Origin: Roseateles_B flavus
GTDB lineage: Bacteria; Pseudomonadota; Gammaproteobacteria; Burkholderiales; Burkholderiaceae_C
Direction: 5' to 3'
DNA: 64,000 nt
Assembly: GCF_039872765.1 (NCBI RefSeq)
Contig: NZ_JBDPZC010000010.1
Location: forward strand, 1 to 64,000
The notes beneath the pieces were generated by a model that did no database searches, was not told the DNA's origin, and saw only the letters and a list, made by a program, of their open reading frames with translations. The translations under genes and the position numbers were made by a program. Positions 45,574-55,153 of the stretch are shown here, piece after piece (positions within the stretch are counted from its first letter, which is position 1; each line of letters begins with the position of its first letter).

Positions 45574-46274
45574 AGCTGCAGGGCGGTCCTGAGGTCGGAA
45601 GAGGGTTGCTGCAGGCGCAGATGGGCCTCGACATGGCCCAGGTGGTCCAGCATCAGCTGCTCGGCGCGGGCGGCATCACCGGCCTCGAGGGCATCGACCA
45701 GGGCCTCGTGCCCGGCCTGGCTCTCGGCCGCCGAGTGGCTGCTCTGGTACATCAGCGCGATCAGGGAGGAGCGCGAGAGCAGCTCCTGAAGCAGGTCGGC
45801 CATCACCTCGTTGCCCAGCAGGCGGGCGAGCAGCACGTGGAAGTCGGCCAGCAGGCGGGTGCGGCCGCTGACGTCCTGGCGCTTCACCGCGGCGCGTTCC
45901 TCGCGCAGATGCGTGCGAAGCGCGCGGACCTGCGCGGGCGTGATGCGGCCGGCCAGCTCACGCGCCAGCTGCGCCTCCAGCATGCGGCGCAGCTCGAAGA
46001 CCTGGCGGGCCTCCTCCACGCTGGGCTCGGCCACGCAGGCGCCGCGGGCAGGGGTGAGGGTGACGAGGCGGTCGCGGCTCAGCTGGTTCAGGGCCTGTCG
46101 CACCAGGGTGCGCGAGACCTGGAAGAGATCCGCCAGCTTCTGCTCCGCCAGGCGCGTGCCCGGCATCAGGCGGCGTTCGATGATGGCCTGGGTCAGGGCG
46201 GTGGCGATGCGGTCGGTGGCGCTGTCGCCGTCCTGGGAAGGGGCGGGCGCCTTGCGGCGAGACGGGCTGGGCAT
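45570..46274 (-). CDS. GntR-family (FCD) transcription regulator of purine catabolism
   Basis: A 234-residue regulator. The winged helix-turn-helix (about 20-85) includes LAEQKLADLFQVSRTLVRQA and RDRLVTLTPARGACV. The FCD effector domain (about 88-215) follows, with ELRRMLEAQLARELAGRIT and DFHVLLARLLGNEVMADLL. It probably binds the palindrome AGTGTATACACT in its own divergent promoter region, and the similar site before puuD. The effector is likely a pathway intermediate. Start 46274 avoids overlap with the operator. Confidence 0.9.
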   Translation of the reverse strand: MPSPSRRKAPAPSQDGDSATDRIATALTQAIIERRLMPGTRLAEQKLADLFQVSRTLVRQALNQLSRDRLVTLTPARGACVAEPSVEEARQVFELRRMLEAQLARELAGRITPAQVRALRTHLREERAAVKRQDVSGRTRLLADFHVLLARLLGNEVMADLLQELLSRSSLIALMYQSSHSAAESQAGHEALVDALEAGDAARAEQLMLDHLGHVEAHLRLQQPSSDLRTALQL

Positions 46275-46298
46275 GTGAATTCGCTGGCTGTGTGCTGG

Positions 46299-46310
46299 AG
46301 TGTATACACT
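46299..46310. promoter_or_regulatory. Putative GntR operator between regulator and uraH
   Basis: Perfect 12-base palindrome AGTGTATACACT, followed by TTTG. It lies 25 bases before the GntR start and 49 bases before uraH. A matching site stands at 48177-48188. Confidence 0.75.
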
Positions 46311-46358
46311 TTGCCCAACGCCGCAGGACGGCACCCCTGACCAGGATCGAGGAACTCC

Positions 46359-46721
46359 ATGGGCAAGCTCACCACCCACGTGCTGGACACCATGCACGGA
46401 CGACCCGCCGCCGGCATGCAGCTGCGGCTCTACCGACTGGATGCTGCGCCCGGTGGCACGCTGCAGCTGCTCAAGTCCCTGCATCTCAACGCCGACGGCC
46501 GCGTCGACGGCCCGCTGCTGGAGGGCGATGCCCTGCTGGCGGGCCGCTACCGCCTGGTCTTTGCCGTAGCGGACTATTTCCGGAGCCAAGGCGCCGTGCT
46601 GCCCGAGCCGGCCTTCCTGGACGAGGTGCCGCTGGATTTCGGCATCGCGGACACGGCCGCTCACTACCACGTGCCCCTGCTTGCCAGCCCCTGGAGCTAC
46701 TCCACCTACCGCGGCAGCTGA
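46359..46721 (+). CDS. uraH: 5-hydroxyisourate hydrolase
   Basis: A 120-residue transthyretin-like enzyme that hydrolyses 5-hydroxyisourate to OHCU. LTTHVLDTMHGRPAAGMQLR begins it, with the catalytic histidine, and HYHVPLLASPWSYSTYRGS ends it, including the family C-terminal YRGS. It is divergent from the GntR gene and starts 49 bases after the palindrome, with xdhC 3 bases behind. Confidence 0.96.
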   Translation: MGKLTTHVLDTMHGRPAAGMQLRLYRLDAAPGGTLQLLKSLHLNADGRVDGPLLEGDALLAGRYRLVFAVADYFRSQGAVLPEPAFLDEVPLDFGIADTAAHYHVPLLASPWSYSTYRGS

Positions 46722-46724
46722 TCG

Positions 46725-47537
46725 ATGAGCGTCTGGCAGGAACTGGCGCGGTGGCTGACCCGCGGGCCCGCGGTGCTGGTGCGTGTGGCGCAGGTGGAGG
46801 GCAGCGGGCCGCGTGAGGTCGGGGCCTGGATGGCCGTCAACGCTTCAAGCCTGCTGGGCACCATCGGCGGCGGGCAGCTGGAGCACGAGGCCATGGCCGA
46901 GGCCCGCGCCGGCCTGGCCGCAGGGCATGTGCTGCAGGCGCGTCGGCGCTTCGCGCTGGGCCCCAGCCTGGGCCAGTGCTGTGGCGGTGTCGTCCACCTG
47001 GATTTCGAATGGCTGGACGCCTCGCACATCGCCGGCCTGCGCGAGCGCCTGGGCGGCGAGGCGCAGTGGCGGCCCGTTGCGCTCTTTGGTGGCGGCCATG
47101 TGGGGCGGGCTCTGGTCGAGGTGCTGTCGCGCCTGCCGATGCGCATCCACTGGATCGACAGCCGGGACGAGATCTTCCCCGGCGGTCTGGCCGAGCGGGT
47201 GCGCACCGAGCATTCGGAGCCGGTGCAGGGCGCGGTGCCAGGTCTTGCCCCGGGCAGCCGGGTGCTGATCATGAGCTTCTCGCACGCCGAGGACCTGGAC
47301 ATCCTCGCCGCCTGCCTGAAGCGCCGGCGTGAACACGCGGACCTGCCCTTCATCGGGCTGATCGGCAGCCGCAGCAAGTGGGCGAAGTTCCAGGCCCGGC
47401 TGCGCGAGCGCGGTTTCAGCGAGGCCGAGCTGGCGGCGGTGCACTGCCCCATCGGCCTGCCGGGCATTGCCGGCAAGCAGCCGGAGGTCATCGCCATCGC
47501 CGTGGCCGCCCAGCTGCTGGGCCTGCCGGACGCCTGA
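46725..47537 (+). CDS. xdhC: Xanthine dehydrogenase accessory protein XdhC
   Basis: A 270-residue chaperone that binds and sulfurates molybdenum cofactor before insertion into xanthine dehydrogenase. QVEGSGPREVGAWMAV and GTIGGGQLEHEAMAEA are the N-terminal signatures with LGQCCGGVV (the cysteine pair), and FGGGHVGRALVEVL is the Rossmann part. GLIGSRSKWAKFQARLRERG and GLPGIAGKQPEVIAIAVAAQ follow. It is separated from xdhAB, which are 9 kb to the right. Confidence 0.94.
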   Translation: MSVWQELARWLTRGPAVLVRVAQVEGSGPREVGAWMAVNASSLLGTIGGGQLEHEAMAEARAGLAAGHVLQARRRFALGPSLGQCCGGVVHLDFEWLDASHIAGLRERLGGEAQWRPVALFGGGHVGRALVEVLSRLPMRIHWIDSRDEIFPGGLAERVRTEHSEPVQGAVPGLAPGSRVLIMSFSHAEDLDILAACLKRRREHADLPFIGLIGSRSKWAKFQARLRERGFSEAELAAVHCPIGLPGIAGKQPEVIAIAVAAQLLGLPDA

Positions 47538-47539
47538 GC

Positions 47540-48073
47540 TCAGTGCTTGTGCTCTTGCGGCGCAGAGGCTGCGCCGTGCTTGTGGCCGGAGCCCATGCCC
47601 ATGCCGCCCTGCATCATGCCCATGCCGCGCACGCTGGCCTTGATCTCCATGGTCTCGCGCTTCTTGTCGGCGCCTTCGAAGACCAGGCTCAGGGGCACGG
47701 TGTCACCGTCCTTGACGGGGCCCTTCAGCTCCATGAGCATCAGATGGAAGCCGCCAGGCTTGAGCTCCACGGCCTGGCCCGCGGGCAGGTCCAGGGCCTC
47801 GACGGGGCGCATCTTCATCACGCCGCCGTCCATCTTCATCTCGTGCACCTCGGCCACGCCGGCCACCGGGCTGCTGACACTCACCAGCTTGACCGCCTTG
47901 GCGCTGCTGAGCTGCATGAAGGCACCGGTGCTCTTCTGCTGGGCAACGGTGGCACGCACCCAGGCGTCCTTGACGCTGACCTGGGCCTGCGCGGCCAGGG
48001 CCGCGCTGCAGAGGGCCAGGCCCAGCAGGGGGCGGGCGAAGGCGTGACGGAGAGACGTGGGGAAGGATGTCAT
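47540..48073 (-). CDS. PCu(A)C copper chaperone
   Basis: A 177-residue periplasmic copper chaperone with signal peptide about 1-31 (ending AQAQ). The core H(M)x10MxxHxM-type site is visible: VHEMKMDGGVMKMRPVE and FHLMLMELK. The tail is Met/His-rich (GMGMMQGGMGMGSGHKHG) and adds further copper ligands. Such proteins deliver Cu(I) to cytochrome oxidase CuA. The gene is convergent with xdhC. Confidence 0.92.
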   Translation of the reverse strand: MTSFPTSLRHAFARPLLGLALCSAALAAQAQVSVKDAWVRATVAQQKSTGAFMQLSSAKAVKLVSVSSPVAGVAEVHEMKMDGGVMKMRPVEALDLPAGQAVELKPGGFHLMLMELKGPVKDGDTVPLSLVFEGADKKRETMEIKASVRGMGMMQGGMGMGSGHKHGAASAPQEHKH

Positions 48074-48176
48074 CGACAGGGCTCCTGTGGAGGGTTCAAT
48101 GCCCTCAGTATGCCGTCAGGGCGACCCGGGCCCCTGCGGCGGGTTCAGCCTTCGCACGGACGCTGGTGCGCAAGAA

Positions 48177-48188
48177 ACTGTATACACT
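48177..48188. promoter_or_regulatory. Second putative GntR operator, upstream of puuD
   Basis: ACTGTATACACT, one base off perfect symmetry, followed by TTTC. It shares TGTATACACTTT with the site at 46301. It lies 116 bases before puuD and suggests shared control. Confidence 0.65.
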
Positions 48189-48304
48189 TTCGCTTCGGTC
48201 GCCGCGGCCGCCTGCTGCCCGATGGCAAGACATCCGGCAGCACATCCGCGACCTTCCCGGTTCACAGGGCCCGCTGTGGTGAGCCGCACTGGAGCTGATA
48301 CCGC

Positions 48305-49495
48305 ATGGAAAGCTATCTGCTGGACTGGGCCAATCTGCTGCTGCGCTGGCTGCACATCGTGACGGCCATCGCCTGGATCGGCGCCTCCTTCTACTTCGTC
48401 TGGCTCGACAACCACCTGCTCAAGCCGGAGGCGCCGGAGCTCAAGGCCCGCGGCGTGGACGGCGAGCTGTGGGCCGTGCATGGCGGCGGCTTCTACAACC
48501 CGCAGAAGTACCTGGTCGCGCCGCCCAACCTGCCTCAGCACCTGCACTGGTTCTACTGGGAGAGCTACTGGACCTGGATGAGCGGCTTCGCGCTGTTCAC
48601 GGTCCTGTACCTGTTCAATGCCGAGAGCTTCCTGATCGACCGGCGCGTGCACGACTGGTCGGCGCCCGCGGCCATTGCCAGCGCGCTGGGCTTTCTCGCG
48701 GCGGGCTGGCTGGTCTACGACCAGATCTGCCGCCGCTTCGGCCACCGCAAGGACGGCAGCATTGGCAACGACGGCCTGGTGCTGGGCCTGATCGCCGTCT
48801 TCGTCGCCTTCGCGGCCTGGGCGGCCTGCCAGCTCTTCGCGGGGCGGGCGGCCTTCCTGATCGTGGGGGCCATGATCGCCACCATCATGAGCGCCAACGT
48901 CTTCTTCTGGATCATCCCCGGCCAGAAGCAGGTGATCGCGGACATGCGCGCGGGCCGCCCGGTGAGCCCGGTCTACGGGCAGCGCGGCAAGCAGCGCAGC
49001 GTGCACAACACCTTCCTGACGGCACCGGTGCTCGTCAGCATGCTCTCCAACCACTACGGCATGCTCTACAGCCATGACTGGAACTGGCTCGTGCTGATCC
49101 TGCTGATGCTGGGTGGCTCGCTGACCCGCACCTGGTTCGTCAAGCGCCACAAGGGCGTCAATGCCTGGCCGCTGCTGGTCGTCGTGGCGCTGATGCTGGC
49201 GGCCCTGCTGTGGCTGGTGAGGCCGGCGCCGCCGGTGGCCGCGGCCGGCAGCGCGGCGCCCAGTCTGGCCCAGGTGCAGGCGGTGGTGACGCAGCGCTGC
49301 GTGATGTGCCACGGCGCGGAGCTGGCCCAGAAGGGCGTGCGGCTGGACAGCGCCGAGGCCCTGCGGGCGCAGGCCCCCCAGGTCTACCAGCAGGTAGTGC
49401 TGCAGAGGACCATGCCCCTCAACAACGCCACGCAGATCACCGAGGACGAGCGCGCTCTGATCGGCCGCTGGGTGCAGGGCGGCGCGCGGCCCTGA
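48305..49495 (+). CDS. puuD: Membrane urate hydroxylase PuuD with fused cytochrome c
   Basis: A 396-residue inner-membrane protein that oxidises urate to 5-hydroxyisourate. The N-terminal part has eight or nine predicted helices and the typical LLRWLHIVTAIAWIGASFYF and WAVHGGGFYNPQKYLVAPPN segments. The C-terminal 80 residues are a cytochrome c domain with C332-VM-C335-H336 and probably M370 as the second ligand. Electrons therefore pass to the respiratory chain rather than to oxygen as H2O2. The fusion is known for this family. Confidence 0.95.
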   Translation: MESYLLDWANLLLRWLHIVTAIAWIGASFYFVWLDNHLLKPEAPELKARGVDGELWAVHGGGFYNPQKYLVAPPNLPQHLHWFYWESYWTWMSGFALFTVLYLFNAESFLIDRRVHDWSAPAAIASALGFLAAGWLVYDQICRRFGHRKDGSIGNDGLVLGLIAVFVAFAAWAACQLFAGRAAFLIVGAMIATIMSANVFFWIIPGQKQVIADMRAGRPVSPVYGQRGKQRSVHNTFLTAPVLVSMLSNHYGMLYSHDWNWLVLILLMLGGSLTRTWFVKRHKGVNAWPLLVVVALMLAALLWLVRPAPPVAAAGSAAPSLAQVQAVVTQRCVMCHGAELAQKGVRLDSAEALRAQAPQVYQQVVLQRTMPLNNATQITEDERALIGRWVQGGARP

Positions 49496-49525
49496 CCCCC
49501 GCGGCGGCCGGCCTACACTGGCCCG

Positions 49526-50839
<1,314 letters not shown>

Positions 50840-50857
50840 TCCGGCGCAAGAGAGGCC

Positions 50858-51454
50858 TCAGCGGGGCTGACGCAGCTCCAGGCCGCGCCGTGCCGCCATC
50901 TCCTCGCCCATGGCCTGCTGCTGCGCCGTGCTGAGGCCGTGCTGCGCGCTGGGGAAGACCAGCTGGTTTTCCAGGCGCACATGCTCCTTGTGGATGTCGA
51001 CGAAGGCGTCGCTGGCCCGCCAGAGCACCTCCTGCTGCAGGGTGGGCAGAGGGCCGTCCGGCAGGCCGTCGAGCTGGGCCAGCAGGGTGCGCAGCACCTG
51101 CCATTGCGCGTGGATGCGCTGGTGGTCGTCCCGCAGCCGGGTGCAGACTTCCTGCAGGGCTTCGTCGTCCAGCTGCTCCAGCACGGGGAAGACATGCAGT
51201 TCCTCGTCCTGGTGATGCAGGGGGGCAGCGAGGTCGAAGTAGCGCCGGATGTCCCGGGCGGCGTCACGGGCGCTGGCATCCACGCCCTGGACCTTCAGAT
51301 GCTGGCACAGGCGCATCAGCAGCTGCAGGCTGCGCTCCACCCGTTCATGGCAGGCCTGCAGCAGCTCGAAGGGCTGCTCATAGCTGCTGCCGAAGCGCTG
51401 CTCCGGCGTCTGGCTCTGCGGAGCCTGGAATTTGATCTGGGCCATGCGTCCCAT
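50858..51454 (-). CDS. Hemerythrin HHE-domain protein
   Basis: A 198-residue all-helical protein with iron-binding histidines spread over the four helices: ELLQACHERVERSLQLL, APLHHQDEELHVFPVLEQL, DDHQRIHAQWQVL and DIHKEHVRLENQLVFP. Proteins of this type are linked to oxygen, nitric oxide or iron-cluster repair. The start may be ATG 51454 or ATG 51445. It is divergent from a Crp/Fnr regulator with an FNR-like box between them. Confidence 0.9.
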   Translation of the reverse strand: MGRMAQIKFQAPQSQTPEQRFGSSYEQPFELLQACHERVERSLQLLMRLCQHLKVQGVDASARDAARDIRRYFDLAAPLHHQDEELHVFPVLEQLDDEALQEVCTRLRDDHQRIHAQWQVLRTLLAQLDGLPDGPLPTLQQEVLWRASDAFVDIHKEHVRLENQLVFPSAQHGLSTAQQQAMGEEMAARRGLELRQPR

Positions 51455-51492
51455 TGTGGCCGCGCCGGGCTGCCCCTTGCAGCCATGTCCCT

Positions 51493-51506
51493 TTGATTCA
51501 GCGCAA
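51493..51506. promoter_or_regulatory. FNR/DNR-like box between hemerythrin and Crp/Fnr genes
   Basis: TTGAT TCAG CGCAA resembles the Fnr/Dnr consensus TTGAT-N4-ATCAA (right half-site weak). It stands 39 bases before the hemerythrin start and 60 bases before the regulator start. Confidence 0.55.
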
Positions 51507-51565
51507 GGACGCCGGCCGGGCCATGCGGGACAGTCTGCCCATCATCCTGGCACCCTGACCAACAC

Positions 51566-52318
51566 GTGGACACCCTCGACAGCCGCAGCCTGCAATCCGC
51601 CCACGCCACCGTGCGTCCGGCCGGCTTTGACGCCGGCGCCGTGCTGTGCCTGCCCTCCGACTGGACGCCCCTGCTGGGCTCGCCGGCACTGAGCACCTCC
51701 GAGCTGCAGGCCCTGCAGGGCATGGCGACCCAGCAATGGGTGCCGGCCGGCAGCTTCGTGTTCACCCGGCAGCAGCCGGCCACGCAGCTCTATGCCGTGC
51801 TCGACGGTTCGGTGGGCCTGGGCCTGGCCCGTGCCGACGAGCCCTTTCACCTCGAGCGCACCGTGCGCGGCCCGCAGTGGCTGGACCTGGCCAGCGCCTG
51901 GCTGGGTGCCGAGCACGCGCAGGACGCCCGGGCGGTGAACGATGCTCGCGTCGTCGGCCTGCCGCTGCAGCCCCTGCGCAGCCTGCTGATGCGCCAGCCG
52001 GCGCTGCAGGAACGGCTGCTGGTGGCCCTGGCGGGCACCGTGCACAGCCTCACCAGCGTCACCCATGACCTGATGCACAAGGACGCCGAACGGCGCCTCG
52101 CGGCCTGGCTGCTGCAGTCCTGCGAAGCCGTTGACGAACGCGAGGGTCGCGTGGCGCTGAAGGAACGCAAGCGGGACATCGCCGCCCAACTGGCCATCAC
52201 GCCGGAGACGCTGTCGCGCATGATGCGCCAGCTCAACCGCAAGGGCCTGATCGAGGTGCAGGGCTACCAGGTGCGCGTGCTGGACCTGCCGGCGCTGCGC
52301 GCGCTCGCGGGCGACTGA
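51566..52318 (+). CDS. Crp/Fnr-family transcription regulator
   Basis: A 250-residue regulator. The cyclic-nucleotide-binding-like beta barrel covers about 45-150 (WVPAGSFVFTRQQPATQLYA) and the winged HTH about 175-250 (KRDIAAQLAITPETLSRMMR). The N-terminus has no Fnr-type four-cysteine cluster, so it is not an oxygen-sensing Fnr; a Dnr-like heme or NO sensor is possible. Start is GTG 51566. Its DNA-recognition helix reads TPETLSRMMRQL, common in the Dnr/NnrR branch. Confidence 0.85.
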   Translation: MDTLDSRSLQSAHATVRPAGFDAGAVLCLPSDWTPLLGSPALSTSELQALQGMATQQWVPAGSFVFTRQQPATQLYAVLDGSVGLGLARADEPFHLERTVRGPQWLDLASAWLGAEHAQDARAVNDARVVGLPLQPLRSLLMRQPALQERLLVALAGTVHSLTSVTHDLMHKDAERRLAAWLLQSCEAVDEREGRVALKERKRDIAAQLAITPETLSRMMRQLNRKGLIEVQGYQVRVLDLPALRALAGD

Positions 52319-52544
52319 ACCTCGCCGCGCCGATTGAGGCTGCTGCGCCGCAGCATGCCTCCCGCGCCCGCCGCAGGCCGGTGGTTCCGCGGCCTGGGCC
52401 ATATTCAAGCGCACCTCAAGCGTGACATTTCACAGCGTCTGCGCGGAAAAGCGTGGTGCGCCGGCGATACCTGCGCGGCACCTGCTCATCTAGACTGGAT
52501 CGACAGTCTGACCCAGACCTCATCTGTCCTGGAAGGAGCGCCCC

Positions 52545-53375
52545 GTGCTTGCAGCCGCAGAAAAGTTCTTCTCGAACCACAACGCCCTGCCCACCATGCC
52601 CGAGGTCGCCAGCAGGCTGCTGCGCAGCTTCGACGACGACCGCATCAGCCTCGGTGCCATCGCCGACCTGGTGGCCAAGGACGCCTCGCTGGCTGCCAAG
52701 GTGCTGCGCCTGGCCAACTCGGCGCGCTACAGCCCCTCGCACACCATCGCCACCCTGCAGGACGCCGCGGCCGCGCTGGGCATGGACAGCCTGCGCAACC
52801 TGTCGCTCGCCGCCTGCATGTGCGGTGCCTTCCCTTCGGTGCCGGGCCTGGACCGGACCCTGTTCTGGCGCCACAGCCTGGCTACCGCCGGCTATGCGCG
52901 CATCCTCGGCCGCATGCTGCAGCTGGATGCCGACACCACCTATCTCGCGGGCCTCATGATGCGGACCGGGCAGTTGATGATGGCCCTGTCGGATCCCGGC
53001 CAGGTGGCTGACGTGGAGAAGCATGCCGCCGAACCCGGCAGCCGCTTCTCGCTGGAAATGCACCGCTTCGCCTGCACCCATGCCGACGTGACGGCCTCCC
53101 TGGCCCAGCACTGGCATTTCCCGCCGGCCATGGTCGAGGCCTTCAAGGATGCCAACGCCCCGATGGAGATCCGGCCTTTCTCGCTGATGGCCGCTGTCCT
53201 GCACATGGCGGAGGTGCTGGCTGATGCACAGCAGGCGCACGAGGACCCGGTCAAAGCCCTCAACGCGGCCGTGCCTGAGCTGGTGGGCCATGTCCATCTG
53301 GACCTGGACTATCTGCGCGCCCGGCTCGAGGCGGCCGGCGACCTCAGCTCAGACGCCGACCTGCTGCTGCACTGA
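52545..53375 (+). CDS. HDOD-domain signalling protein
   Basis: A 276-residue HDOD protein. HDOD domains resemble HD phosphohydrolases but lack catalysis and act in signalling networks. LPTMPEVASRLLRSFDDDRI and ADLVAKDASLAAKVLRLANS are the typical start; LFWRHSLATAGYARILGRML is the HD-like region, with HS in place of an intact HD pair. GTG 52545 is preceded by ggaaggag. The gene stands alone, convergent with the TPR gene. Confidence 0.88.
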   Translation: MLAAAEKFFSNHNALPTMPEVASRLLRSFDDDRISLGAIADLVAKDASLAAKVLRLANSARYSPSHTIATLQDAAAALGMDSLRNLSLAACMCGAFPSVPGLDRTLFWRHSLATAGYARILGRMLQLDADTTYLAGLMMRTGQLMMALSDPGQVADVEKHAAEPGSRFSLEMHRFACTHADVTASLAQHWHFPPAMVEAFKDANAPMEIRPFSLMAAVLHMAEVLADAQQAHEDPVKALNAAVPELVGHVHLDLDYLRARLEAAGDLSSDADLLLH

Positions 53376-53389
53376 GGTCCCCTGCCCGC

Positions 53390-53408
53390 CGCCCGGCTTG
53401 ACCGGGCG
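53390..53408. terminator. Hairpin between HDOD and TPR genes
   Basis: Perfect 7-bp stem CGCCCGG/CCGGGCG with loop cttga in the 39-base convergent gap. No T-run. Confidence 0.6.
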
Positions 53409-53414
53409 AGGGGG

Positions 53415-54782
53415 TCAGGTCTTGCCGACCGGCTTGCCCATCGCGGCCAGGCGCTTGCGCGCATCCTCGGCGCCGTCGAACTTCGCGCCCGACTTGAGCG
53501 ACTCCTGGTAGGCCTGCGCTGCCTGGGCCGTCTGGCCCAGCTTCTCCAGGGCCAGGCCCTGGCGGTACTTCAGGTAGGGCAGCTGCGGTGCCAGCTTCTG
53601 GGCCTGCTGGATCGAGCGCAGCGCCGCCTCGGCGTCGCCGCTGGCCAGCTGCACGGCGGCCAGGGTGTCCAGGAAGCCGAAGTTGCGCGGTTCCAGTTCC
53701 ACGGCCTTGCGAGCCCATTCCTGCGCCGGACCGAGGTCCTTCTGCTGCTGGGCGGCCAGCCAGGCCATGTTGTTCCAGGCGCCTGCCAGCTTCGGATCGG
53801 CCTCGCTGGCCTTGCGATAGGCCGCCATGGCTTCCGCGGTCTTGCCCTGGCCTTCCAACAGGTTGCCCCACTTGAGGTGAAGCGCGGCGGTGTCCTCGCC
53901 CTTGCCCTGCGCGGCGAATCGCTCGTAGTCCTGCTGGGCGGCCGGCCAGCGCCCGGCGCCAGCCTGCAGGTCCAGCAGGAGCAGCTTGCTGCGAGCCAGG
54001 GCGGGGTCCAGGGACTCTGCCTGGCGGGCCAGCTCGATGGCCTTGTCCCAGCTGCGCTGGGCGGCATGGATTTCGGCGGCGGCCAGCAGGGGCAGGGGGT
54101 TGCGGGGCGCGAGGCCGCTGCACTGCTCGAAGGCCTTCAGCGCGCCGGCCAGGTCCCGTTGGGCCACCAGGGCGCGTCCCAGGCCGAAGGCAGCGGCGGG
54201 ATGCAGGGGATCGGCCTGGCTGGCCATGCGGAAGCTGGCGGCAGCTTCCTTGGCCTTGCCCAGGCTGAGCTGCAGCTCGCCGAGGTCGAGCTGTGCCGGC
54301 GCGTACTTGGCATCCGACCGGGCGGCAAGCTGGAACTGACGCTCCGCATCGGCCGCCTTGCCCTGGGCTGCGGCCAGCCGGCCTGCGGTGGTCAGGACCT
54401 CGGCCGACTTGGGCGCCAGGGCCAGGGCGCGTTGCACCAGCTTCTCTGCCGCGGCGACATTGGAGCGGCGCAGCTGCACGTCCGCCAGGCCCAGGAGCGG
54501 CTCATAGGCCTTGGGGGCCAGCTTGGCGGCCAGGTTGAAGGCGGCATCGGCCTCGGCCCACTGGCCCTTGTCCAGGGCCTGGTTGCCCTTGCGCCAGGCT
54601 TCCTCGGCCTCGTGCTGGCTCAGCAGGGCGCTGTCTGCCCCCAGCGGACGCTGACCGCCGGCCTCGCGCTGCGCCAGGCGGTTCTTGTGCGCCGTCTCGT
54701 TGACCACAGGATTGGCGAAGGTCGGCAGACTCAGAGCGAGGGCCAATGCGATGACGAGGCGATGGGGGCGGGGCAATTGCAT
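53415..54782 (-). CDS. Periplasmic tetratricopeptide-repeat protein
   Basis: A 455-residue exported protein made of about eleven TPR units. The signal peptide is about 1-24 (LVIALALALSLPTFA). TPR motifs follow, for example GNQALDKGQWAEADAAFNLA and AAFGLGRALVAQRDLAGALK. Such solenoids bind other proteins, often in envelope or polysaccharide assembly. It is divergent from the sigma-54-controlled PEP-CTERM gene, and a role with PEP-CTERM export is possible but unproven. ATG 54782 starts the signal peptide. Confidence 0.85.
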   Translation of the reverse strand: MQLPRPHRLVIALALALSLPTFANPVVNETAHKNRLAQREAGGQRPLGADSALLSQHEAEEAWRKGNQALDKGQWAEADAAFNLAAKLAPKAYEPLLGLADVQLRRSNVAAAEKLVQRALALAPKSAEVLTTAGRLAAAQGKAADAERQFQLAARSDAKYAPAQLDLGELQLSLGKAKEAAASFRMASQADPLHPAAAFGLGRALVAQRDLAGALKAFEQCSGLAPRNPLPLLAAAEIHAAQRSWDKAIELARQAESLDPALARSKLLLLDLQAGAGRWPAAQQDYERFAAQGKGEDTAALHLKWGNLLEGQGKTAEAMAAYRKASEADPKLAGAWNNMAWLAAQQQKDLGPAQEWARKAVELEPRNFGFLDTLAAVQLASGDAEAALRSIQQAQKLAPQLPYLKYRQGLALEKLGQTAQAAQAYQESLKSGAKFDGAEDARKRLAAMGKPVGKT

Positions 54783-55153
54783 GGCGTCGATGGGCGGGCT
54801 CCGGCGTGTCCAGGCCTGCCAGTTGAGGAGGGGTGGAGGGGATGGAACGCTATTGGAGCCCAAGCGCCTGACTTTGTCGTCCCACCTGAATGCAGGGCCG
54901 GGCGGTGCCGAAGCAGTCGCGATGAGGATTCCAGTCGGATACCAGTATGCCGCCAGTTACGTCTTCTCCATCAACCTAGGGGTGTCGGGTGCTTTGACAG
55001 AAAAATCTGAAGCATTTGGAAACGATTTTCCAAGTTATTGATTCTGCACAGCAAAGGGGTGTTGGCACGGCATATGCATTGAGTCCTGCGCAGTCTCTGC
55101 CCGGCCTTGTTACCGGCGGGGCTTGTAACGAATCTACTCAACGGAGAAACAAG
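54783..55153. other. AT-rich divergent promoter region of TPR and PEP-CTERM genes
   Basis: A 371-base gap with no gene, much more AT-rich near 54990-55045 than its surroundings. It holds the sigma-54 promoter described separately. TTGGAAACGATTTTCCAA at 55014-55031 has TTGGAAA/TTTTCCAA arms and could be an activator site. Confidence 0.75.
55062..55078 (+). promoter_or_regulatory. Sigma-54 promoter (-24/-12) of the PEP-CTERM gene
   Basis: TTGGCACGGCATATGCA carries GG at 55064-55065 and GC at 55076-55077, exactly 10 bases apart, matching the RpoN consensus TGGCACG-N4-TTGCA at all but one base. It lies 76 bases before the gene start. Confidence 0.85.
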
